Assembly: GCA_018456245.1 (NCBI GenBank)
Contig: JAGYHQ010000012.1
Location: 1 to 40,317, forward strand
From: Tenacibaculum sp.
GTDB lineage: Bacteria; Bacteroidota; Bacteroidia; Flavobacteriales; Flavobacteriaceae
Reading direction: 5' to 3'
DNA: 40,317 nt
Position 1 is the first letter of the stretch; every line of letters begins with the position of its first letter. Both the position numbers and the translations under genes were made by a program. The notes beneath the pieces were generated by a model. The model was not told the origin of the DNA, searched no databases, and worked only from the letters and a program-made list of their open reading frames with translations. Shown piece by piece: positions 24,774 to 31,807 of the stretch.

Positions 24774-27233
24774 ATGAGCAAAACAAAAATAATACATTTA
24801 GACAGTTTGTCGCTTGAAGATGCAGTTAATGAAAATTCGGAATTAATTCCATTATTAACGCCTGAAGATGAAGAAATAATTAATAAAGAGGATGTTCCTG
24901 AGGTTCTTCCAATACTTCCATTGAGGAATACGGTTTTATTCCCAGGGGTTGTAATTCCTATTACAGCAGGGCGTAATAAATCTATACAATTAATAAAAGA
25001 TGTTAGTAAAGGAAATAAAATTTTAGGCGTAGTTGCACAAAAAAGAGAAGATGTTGAAGACCCTACAATAAATGATATTTATTCGGTGGGGGTTGTTGCT
25101 CAAATACTACGAGTTTTAAAAATGCCTGATGGTAATATTACCGTTATTATACAAGGTAAAAAGCGTTTTGAGTTAGGTGAGGTTGTTCAAGAAGAGCCTT
25201 ACTTAAAAGCAGAAGTAAAGGAAGCTATTGAAGAAAGAGACTATGATAAAAAAGAGTTTGAGGCAATTATAGATTCTTTAAAAGACTTGGCTTTACAGGT
25301 AATAAATGAAAATCCAATGTTACCATCGGAGGCATCTTTTGCTATTAAAAATATTAAATCAAATCCGTTTTTAATTAACTTTATTTCATCAAATATGGAT
25401 TTATCTGTAATGAATAAACAGGTAATCCTTGAAAAAGATAACTTAAAAGAACGAGCTTTATTAACCTTAAAGAATTTAGATAAAGAACTTCAAAAATTAC
25501 GATTACGTAATGATATTCAATCAAAAACAAGGTCAGATTTAGATAAACAACAACGTGAATATTACTTAAATCAGCAATTAAAAACCATTCAAGAGGAGTT
25601 AGGAGGCGTTTCGCACGAAAAGGAATTAGACGAAATGCGTATTAATGCCAAGAAAAAGAAATGGAATAAAGAAGTTGCCGAAGTATTTGAAAAGGAATTA
25701 AATCGTTTAAAACGAATGAACCCTCAAATGGCAGAATATGGGGTGCAACGTAATTATTTAGAATTGATGTTGGAGCTTCCTTGGGGAAAATATTCAAAAG
25801 ATAAATTTGATTTAAAAAGGGCTCAAAAAGTATTGGATAGAGATCATTTTGGATTAGAAAAAGTAAAGGAGAGAATAATAGAACATTTAGCAGTTTTAAA
25901 ATTGCGAGGAGATATGAAATCGCCAATCATCTGTTTATATGGTCCTCCGGGGGTTGGTAAAACTTCATTAGGAAAATCGGTAGCAGAGGCATTGGGGCGT
26001 AAATATGTTCGTATGTCATTAGGTGGTTTAAGAGATGAAGCAGAAATTAGAGGTCATAGAAAAACGTATATTGGTGCAATGCCGGGGCGTTTAATTCAAA
26101 ATATTAAAAAGGCAGGAACATCAAACCCTGTTTTTGTGTTAGATGAAATTGATAAACTTGGGCAAAGTCATCAAGGAGACCCGTCATCAGCAATGTTAGA
26201 GGTGTTAGACCCTGAACAAAATACCGAATTTTACGACAATTATTTAGAAGTTGGGTATGATTTATCAAAAATATTATTCATAGCAACTGCAAATAATATA
26301 AATGAAATTCCTTGGGCTTTAAGAGATAGAATGGAACTTATTAATGTAACAGGCTATACAATTGAGGAAAAGGTAGAAATTGCTAAAAAATATTTATTCC
26401 CGAAGCAATTAAAAGAACACGGATTATCAACCGAACATTTAAAAGTTGGTAAAAAAGAAATTGAAAAAATAGTTGAGGGGTATACAAGAGAATCAGGAGT
26501 TCGTGGATTAGAGAAACAAGTGGCAAAAGTAGTGCGTTATTGTGCAAAATGTATTGCAATGGAGGAGGAATATAACGTTGAATTATCAGTAGATGATATT
26601 GAAACTATTTTAGGAGTTCCTCGTATGGAAAGAGATAAGTATGAAAATAATGATACTGCAGGTGTTGTAACAGGCTTGGCTTGGACGAGTGTTGGTGGAG
26701 ATATTTTGTTTATTGAATCTATTTTATCAAAAGGAAAAGGAAACTTATCTATTACTGGTAACTTAGGAACGGTAATGAAAGAATCTTCTACTATTGCAAT
26801 GAAATATATTAAGGCAAATGCAGAGGAATTGGGTATAAATCATAAAATAATAGATAATTATGATGTTCATATTCACGTTCCTGAGGGTGCAACCCCAAAA
26901 GACGGACCAAGTGCTGGTATAACTATGCTAACATCATTAGTATCAGTATTTACACAACGAAAGGTTAAGAATAAATTAGCAATGACAGGGGAAATTACTT
27001 TAAGAGGAAAAGTTTTACCTGTTGGCGGAATTAAAGAAAAAATTTTAGCAGCAAAACGAGCAAATATTAAAGAAATTATTTTATGTGCAGAAAATAAAAA
27101 AGATGTAGATGAAATAAATCAAACATACTTAAAGGGATTAACTTTCCATTATGTAACAGAAATGAAAGAAGTAATTGATATTGCTTTAACTAAACAAAAA
27201 GTTAAGAATGCTAAAAAATTAAGTGTAGAATAA
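24774..27233 (+). CDS. lon: ATP-dependent protease Lon
   Basis: 819-residue cytosolic AAA+ serine protease (EC 3.4.21.53) that degrades misfolded and regulatory proteins. The LON substrate-binding domain starts near residue 42 ([19 protein letters not shown]), followed by a coiled helical linker. Walker [10 protein letters not shown] is near residue 389 and Walker B FVLDEIDK follows. The C-terminal protease domain holds the Ser713-Lys756 dyad ([11 protein letters not shown] and GGIKEKI), with the same 43-residue spacing as in E. coli Lon. An acidic N-terminal extension of about 40 residues is usual for Bacteroidota. Upstream lie direct and inverted repeats; a strong terminator follows. Confidence 0.97.
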   Translation: MSKTKIIHLDSLSLEDAVNENSELIPLLTPEDEEIINKEDVPEVLPILPLRNTVLFPGVVIPITAGRNKSIQLIKDVSKGNKILGVVAQKREDVEDPTINDIYSVGVVAQILRVLKMPDGNITVIIQGKKRFELGEVVQEEPYLKAEVKEAIEERDYDKKEFEAIIDSLKDLALQVINENPMLPSEASFAIKNIKSNPFLINFISSNMDLSVMNKQVILEKDNLKERALLTLKNLDKELQKLRLRNDIQSKTRSDLDKQQREYYLNQQLKTIQEELGGVSHEKELDEMRINAKKKKWNKEVAEVFEKELNRLKRMNPQMAEYGVQRNYLELMLELPWGKYSKDKFDLKRAQKVLDRDHFGLEKVKERIIEHLAVLKLRGDMKSPIICLYGPPGVGKTSLGKSVAEALGRKYVRMSLGGLRDEAEIRGHRKTYIGAMPGRLIQNIKKAGTSNPVFVLDEIDKLGQSHQGDPSSAMLEVLDPEQNTEFYDNYLEVGYDLSKILFIATANNINEIPWALRDRMELINVTGYTIEEKVEIAKKYLFPKQLKEHGLSTEHLKVGKKEIEKIVEGYTRESGVRGLEKQVAKVVRYCAKCIAMEEEYNVELSVDDIETILGVPRMERDKYENNDTAGVVTGLAWTSVGGDILFIESILSKGKGNLSITGNLGTVMKESSTIAMKYIKANAEELGINHKIIDNYDVHIHVPEGATPKDGPSAGITMLTSLVSVFTQRKVKNKLAMTGEITLRGKVLPVGGIKEKILAAKRANIKEIILCAENKKDVDEINQTYLKGLTFHYVTEMKEVIDIALTKQKVKNAKKLSVE

Positions 27234-27237
27234 AGAA

Positions 27238-27268
27238 AATAAGCACCAAGTAAAGGTGCTTATTTTTT
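27238..27268 (+). terminator. lon terminator
   Basis: AATAAGCACC (27238-27247) pairs with GGTGCTTATT (27255-27264), followed by a T-run. The sequence AAGCACCAAGTAAA is shared with the terminator at 2812. Confidence 0.9.
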
Positions 27269-27303
27269 AATACCTTTATTCTTATTAAATCATAAAAATA
27301 TTA

Positions 27304-27311
27304 TATTTTTG
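27304..27311 (+). promoter_or_regulatory. HMG-CoA lyase promoter, -7 element TATTTTTG
   Basis: Exact TAnnTTTG match, 6 bases before the ATG at 27318. It includes the TTG (27309) that could be mistaken for a start codon and implies a very short or absent leader. Confidence 0.6.
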
Positions 27312-27317
27312 ATACTA

Positions 27318-28184
27318 ATGATGAATAAGGTTAAAATAATAGAATGCCCAAGAGATGCAATGCAAGGAATAAAAAGCCATTTTATTTCTACGGATGCAAA
27401 AGCAAAATATATCAATTCACTTTTAAAAGTGGGTTTTGATACTATTGATTTTGGAAGTTTTGTATCGCCAAAGTCAATACCACAAATGCGAGATACGGCA
27501 GAGGTATTATCAAAATTAAATTTATCATCAACAAAAAGTAAATTATTAGCAATTGTAGCAAATGTTAGAGGAGCAAATGATGCATCACAATTTGAAGAAA
27601 TAGATTATTTAGGCTATCCTTTTTCAATTTCTGAAATTTTTCAGATGAGAAATACACATAAAACTATTGCTCAGTCAGTTGAGGTTTTACAAGAAATATT
27701 ATCAATTTCAAATAAAACCAATAAGGAGGTTGTTGTTTATCTGTCAATGGGTTTTGGTAACCCATATGGAGACCCTTGGAATATTGAAATAGTAGGAAAG
27801 TGGGTAGAAAAATTATCTACAATGGGTGTTAAAATAATTTCTTTATCTGATACTGTTGGTAGTTCTACACCACAAATAATAAGTTATTTATTTTCAAATT
27901 TAATTCCGTTATATCCTAATATTGAGTTTGGTGCACATTTACATACAACACCAAATATGTGGTTTGAAAAAGTTGATAGTGCCTTTAAAGCAGGATGTTT
28001 TCGTTTTGACGGAGCAATAAAAGGCTACGGTGGTTGCCCAATGGCAAAAGATGAATTAACAGGTAATATGCCAACCGAAAAATTATTATCTTATTTTACA
28101 GCCAAAAATATTGACACTAACATAAATCCAATGAGTTTTGAAAGTGCCTACAACAAGGCTTTAGAGGTTTTTGATAAGTATTAG
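27318..28184 (+). CDS. Hydroxymethylglutaryl-CoA lyase
   Basis: HMGL-like TIM-barrel enzyme (EC 4.1.3.4) that cleaves HMG-CoA to acetoacetate and acetyl-CoA, the last step of leucine breakdown. 288 residues from ATG 27318 (a second ATG follows immediately; an upstream TTG lies inside the promoter). The catalytic arginine is in ECPRDAMQG (Arg12, Asp13), the metal-binding histidines are in HLHTT (His207, His209) and the catalytic cysteine is Cys240 in GYGGCPMAKDE. All key residues of the family are present, which separates it from isopropylmalate synthases. No other leucine-catabolism gene is adjacent. An AT-rich inverted repeat covers its stop codon. Confidence 0.93.
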   Translation: MMNKVKIIECPRDAMQGIKSHFISTDAKAKYINSLLKVGFDTIDFGSFVSPKSIPQMRDTAEVLSKLNLSSTKSKLLAIVANVRGANDASQFEEIDYLGYPFSISEIFQMRNTHKTIAQSVEVLQEILSISNKTNKEVVVYLSMGFGNPYGDPWNIEIVGKWVEKLSTMGVKIISLSDTVGSSTPQIISYLFSNLIPLYPNIEFGAHLHTTPNMWFEKVDSAFKAGCFRFDGAIKGYGGCPMAKDELTGNMPTEKLLSYFTAKNIDTNINPMSFESAYNKALEVFDKY

Positions 28185-28206
28185 ATTTTATTTAAAATAA
28201 ATCTAA
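28181..28206. repeat. Near-perfect AT palindrome between HMG-CoA lyase and the metal operon
   Basis: TTAGAT-T-TTATTT-A-AAATAA-ATCTAA: 12-base arms with one extra T and a one-base centre. It overlaps the lyase stop codon. The tiny centre disfavours an RNA hairpin, and there is no T-run, so an operator roughly 45-70 bases upstream of the DUF4856 transcription start is possible. It does not match the classical Fur box. Confidence 0.4.
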
Positions 28207-28213
28207 ATAAATA

Positions 28214-28244
28214 TTGGTTAGTGTTGTTTTATTTTATAGTTTTG
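28214..28244 (+). promoter_or_regulatory. Metal-operon promoter (-33 TTG, -7 TAGTTTTG)
   Basis: TTG (28214-28216), a 20-base spacer and TAGTTTTG (28237-28244), 31 bases before the DUF4856 ATG. This is a good fit to the Bacteroidota consensus with both boxes. Confidence 0.7.
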
Positions 28245-28275
28245 CCCTAGTTTTAACAATTAAATTATAAGCAAA

Positions 28276-29223
28276 ATGAAAAAAATATTTTTATCAATAA
28301 TAGCAGTTTCTGCTTTATTTTTCACATCATGTTCAAGTGATAATGATGGTCCTATAGATGTAAAATCAACAATTATAGAAGAAATAATAGGAGCTATTAA
28401 GTTTGTTAAAGATGCTGACATTAAATCAGAAGTAAATAAAAATGCTAAAAAAGATTTAACTGATTGGGCAATAGAGTTTGAGGAACTTAAAAAGCTTACA
28501 GATAAAGCTAAGAAAGGAAAAGAAGGTTTTTTACCAGATGGAGAAAAGAAACGTTTTTTAAATGCTAAAGGTATAGAAGTTGAACAATTAATTAAAAAAG
28601 GACTTATTGGAGCTTTTCAATTAAATGGGTTTAATAATGCTTTAATGTTAGGTGTTCAAGTAAAAGAAGCAAAAGAACGTAAAGAGGCTCTTGATAAGGC
28701 TGTATCATATATTTTAGGAGATTATAAAGGAGAACCAAAAAGTAAAGATCAATTTAAAGCTGAAGGTAATAGCTTTGGTAAATACATGGTTTCTGTAAGT
28801 AAATCAACTAAGTATAAAGATATTGATAGTAAAATATATGAAACTATAAAAGTAGCTTCTAAAAATACTAATGAAGCAAAAGTATATAATGCAGCTTTAT
28901 TAGAATTAAATGATTATGTTACTAAAGTTGTTGCTTTTAGAGGTGTACATTATTTAGCTAAATATGGAGAAAAAATTAAAGAAAAAAACGGTTTTACAGG
29001 ACATAATGTTCACGAACTTAGTGAAGGTTTAGGTTTTGCTTACTCTTTACAGTTTGCTTATAATGGAAAAACACATGGATATTATTTAACTTCAGAAGAA
29101 GCTAAAGAATTCTCAACTGTTAATTTATGGGATGAAGCAGAGGGTAAAACATCGGTTTTAGCTAAAGGTTCTGAAAAAATAGCTAAATTGTTTGGTTTTA
29201 CTGTTGAAGAAGCTAAAGAATAA
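28276..29223 (+). CDS. DUF4856 lipoprotein
   Basis: 315 residues. Signal peptide with lipobox FTSC, acylated Cys19, followed at once by SSDNDG, an acidic run like the signals that send lipoproteins to the cell surface in Bacteroidota. The mature protein is helical and Lys/Glu-rich. A conserved-looking metal-type motif GHNVHELSEGLGF (242-254; His243, His246, Glu250) and an earlier RGVHYLAKY (His225) resemble the His/Glu motif of imelysin-like proteins. I place it in DUF4856, a family that accompanies imelysin genes. Function unknown; metal binding at the cell surface is inferred. It has its own full promoter; a partial terminator separates it from the imelysin gene 126 bases on. Confidence 0.82.
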   Translation: MKKIFLSIIAVSALFFTSCSSDNDGPIDVKSTIIEEIIGAIKFVKDADIKSEVNKNAKKDLTDWAIEFEELKKLTDKAKKGKEGFLPDGEKKRFLNAKGIEVEQLIKKGLIGAFQLNGFNNALMLGVQVKEAKERKEALDKAVSYILGDYKGEPKSKDQFKAEGNSFGKYMVSVSKSTKYKDIDSKIYETIKVASKNTNEAKVYNAALLELNDYVTKVVAFRGVHYLAKYGEKIKEKNGFTGHNVHELSEGLGFAYSLQFAYNGKTHGYYLTSEEAKEFSTVNLWDEAEGKTSVLAKGSEKIAKLFGFTVEEAKE

Positions 29224-29246
29224 ATTATTTATTATTTATGAATAAT

Positions 29247-29288
29247 AAAAAAGGTTGCTTAAGTATTGTATTTTAGGTAACCTTTTTT
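29247..29288 (+). terminator. Intra-operon terminator or attenuator
   Basis: AAAAAAGGTT (29247-29256) pairs with AACCTTTTTT (29279-29288), with further weaker pairing inside the 22-base loop. It lies between the DUF4856 and imelysin genes, so it may let the first lipoprotein be made in excess of the downstream genes. Confidence 0.7.
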
Positions 29289-29349
29289 GTAATTTGTGAT
29301 ATTTTAATATTTTATCTTTTCATAAAGGGGTTAAATAAAAAATAATTGT

Positions 29350-30444
29350 ATGAAAAAAATAATATGCTTAGTAATATCTGCTTTATTCATTTCGTGTGGT
29401 GGTAGTGAAAAAGAGCAAGAATCTAAAAAAGATGGTTTTAACCGAAAAGAAATGTTAACATTTTGGGCTGATGATATAATAATGCCAGCTTATAATGATT
29501 TTAATATAAAAACAAAAAGTTTAGATGATGCTATAAAAATTTTTATACAAAAACCTACTACAAGAACTTTAAGTATAGCTAAAAATAAATGGAAACAAGC
29601 ATATATTTCTTGGCAAAAAGTATCATTATTTCAAATTGGTAAGGCTGAAGAGTTATACATGATTGGTAATATGAATACTTATCCGACTGATGTAGAAAGT
29701 TTAAAAAAATACGCTGAAAAAGGGGAGTATATTTTAGAGTTACCGAGTCTTTACGATGAACAGGGTTTTCCTGCTTTAGATTATTTGTTAAACGGAATAG
29801 GAACAGAGCAAGAAACGGTAAATTTTTATAAAAATAGTACGAATGTTAACTATTTAAAGTACTTAAAAGATATAAGTGCAAGAATAAATAATTTGGCAAA
29901 CCAAGTTTATAATGATTGGAAAGGAGGCTATAGAGATATTTTTATAAGCAAAGATGGTTATTCAATTACAGGAAGTGTAACTAAAATGGTTAATTTTTAT
30001 GTAATTCCTTTTTATGAAAAACAATTTAGAGAAAATAAAATATCAACTCCTACAGGTGTAAGAACAGGAACAGTAGCTGTGGAAAAAGTGGAGGCTTATT
30101 ACGCTAAAAATATTTCTAAAGAGTTATATATGGTAACCTTAGAAGCTATAAAGAACTTCTTTAAAGGAAAATCTTATGACGGAACAAAAACAGGTAAAAG
30201 TTTACAACAATATTTACAGTTTTTAAAAAGAGAGGATTTAGTGAAGGTTATTAATACTAAATTTGAAAAATTAACAGAATTATCAAATTCATTAGATGAT
30301 GATTTTGTAAAACAAATAGAAACAGATAGAAAAAAAATGGTTGATATATTTAATGCAATTCAATCGGTTTTAAAAAGTTTTAAACCAGATATGATGAGTG
30401 CAATGAGTGTAACAAATACTTCTACTGATACTGATAATGATTAA
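29350..30444 (+). CDS. Imelysin-like lipoprotein (M75 family) with altered metal motif
   Basis: 364 residues. Lipobox FISC with acylated Cys16, then a flexible GGSEKEQESKK linker. The body is helical with the imelysin pattern: WADDIIMPAYNDF, W81 and W88 in KWKQAYISWQKV, a GFPALDYLLNG motif (139-149), and a C-terminal FEKLTELSNSLDD region. Imelysins were named as insulin-cleaving peptidases with GxHxxE; here the motif reads GFPALD, so His is Pro141 and Glu is Asp144 and peptidase action is unlikely. The family is tied to iron uptake. The HTTM gene overlaps its end by 8 bases, showing translational coupling to the membrane enzyme and receptor. Confidence 0.9.
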   Translation: MKKIICLVISALFISCGGSEKEQESKKDGFNRKEMLTFWADDIIMPAYNDFNIKTKSLDDAIKIFIQKPTTRTLSIAKNKWKQAYISWQKVSLFQIGKAEELYMIGNMNTYPTDVESLKKYAEKGEYILELPSLYDEQGFPALDYLLNGIGTEQETVNFYKNSTNVNYLKYLKDISARINNLANQVYNDWKGGYRDIFISKDGYSITGSVTKMVNFYVIPFYEKQFRENKISTPTGVRTGTVAVEKVEAYYAKNISKELYMVTLEAIKNFFKGKSYDGTKTGKSLQQYLQFLKREDLVKVINTKFEKLTELSNSLDDDFVKQIETDRKKMVDIFNAIQSVLKSFKPDMMSAMSVTNTSTDTDND

Positions 30445-31807
30445 TAGTAGTATTAAAAATTATTTTAAAAAAAGTACGGAATCAGCAAGTTTAGCTGTAT
30501 TTCGTATTTTTTTCGGTTTTATGATGTTATCAAGCATCATAAGATTTTGGTTAAATGGTTGGATAAATGAGCTTTATATACAACCTAAATTTTTCTTTTC
30601 GTTTTATGGTTTTGAATGGGTAAAACCTATTGGGCAATACACATATATAATATTTTTTATATGTGCATTAGCATCATTTTTTGTAATGATTGGTTATAAA
30701 TATAGGTTATCAATTATTACTTTTTTCTTAAGTTTTACTTATATAGAATTAATGGATAAAACTAATTACCTAAATCATTATTATTTTATAAGTTTAGTAG
30801 GTTTTATTCTAATATTTTTACCTGCAGAATCTTATTTTTCGGTAGATGCTAAAGTAAATCCTAAATTAAGATTTCAAAAAATACCACAATGGATGGTAGA
30901 TAGCATAAAACTAATGTTAGGTATTGTGTATTTTTATGCAGGTTTGGCAAAACTAAATTCTGATTGGTTGTTTAGGGCTTCCCCATTAAATATTTGGTTA
31001 CCTATTAGAAATACTTTGCCAATTATAGGAGATTTAATGCCACAAACGTGGATTCATTTTGCAATGAGTTGGGGAGGTGCGTTATATGATTTATTTATTC
31101 CGTTTTTATTATTAAACAAAAAAACAAGAAATTTTGCCTTCTTTTTGGTTGTTGTTTTTCACGTTCTCACACGTATTTTGTTTCAAATAGGAATGTTTCC
31201 TTATATAATGATTGTAGGGTCAATTATTTTCTTTGATGCAAATGTTCATCATAAAATATTAAATGTTATTTCTCGTGTTTTTAAAATATCAAAAGAACAA
31301 TTTAGTAACGGAAAAATTTTGAGTAAAGTAACTTTTCAGCCAATAAAAACAACTATTTTAATTGTGTTTTTTACAATTCAGTTATTTTTGCCTTGGAGAT
31401 ATTTATTATACCCAGATGAGTTATTTTGGACAGAAGAAGGGTATAGATTTTCATGGAGGGTAATGCTTATTGAAAAAGCAGGATATGCAGAATTTAAGGT
31501 GGTAGATAAAGATACGGGGAAACAATTTTATATTGATAATAAAGATTATTTAACCACAACACAAGAAAAACAGATGAGTTTTCAATCTGATTTTATTTTA
31601 GAATATGCTCATTATTTAGGTGATATTTATAAAGAAAAAGGAATTAGAAATCCGCAAGTTTTTGTAGATAATTATGTTACTTTAAACGGGAGGTTAAGCA
31701 CACAATTTGTAAAACCAGATGTTGATTTATATCAACAAAAGGAAGGTTTTAAACATAAAGAATGGTTAATTCCTTTTAATCATAAAATTAAAATAAAAGG
31801 TTTATAA
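30437..31807 (+). CDS. HTTM-domain (vitamin K-dependent gamma-carboxylase-like) membrane protein
   Basis: 456-residue inner-membrane protein. Hydrophobic helices at about 22-36, 68-86, 91-105, 114-130, 155-171, 215-226 and 233-262 make up the HTTM domain; a larger hydrophilic C-terminal part follows another membrane segment near 300-320. The region MDKTNYLNHYYFISL (106-120) is typical of the family. YFYAGLAKLNSDWL (165-178) aligns with the YFIAGVKKLDADW segment of human gamma-glutamyl carboxylase, and Lys172 corresponds to its catalytic base Lys218. A quinol-dependent modification of exported proteins is therefore possible but unproven. It overlaps the imelysin gene by 8 bases and the receptor gene by one base. 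Confidence 0.88.
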   Translation: MINSSIKNYFKKSTESASLAVFRIFFGFMMLSSIIRFWLNGWINELYIQPKFFFSFYGFEWVKPIGQYTYIIFFICALASFFVMIGYKYRLSIITFFLSFTYIELMDKTNYLNHYYFISLVGFILIFLPAESYFSVDAKVNPKLRFQKIPQWMVDSIKLMLGIVYFYAGLAKLNSDWLFRASPLNIWLPIRNTLPIIGDLMPQTWIHFAMSWGGALYDLFIPFLLLNKKTRNFAFFLVVVFHVLTRILFQIGMFPYIMIVGSIIFFDANVHHKILNVISRVFKISKEQFSNGKILSKVTFQPIKTTILIVFFTIQLFLPWRYLLYPDELFWTEEGYRFSWRVMLIEKAGYAEFKVVDKDTGKQFYIDNKDYLTTTQEKQMSFQSDFILEYAHYLGDIYKEKGIRNPQVFVDNYVTLNGRLSTQFVKPDVDLYQQKEGFKHKEWLIPFNHKIKIKGL

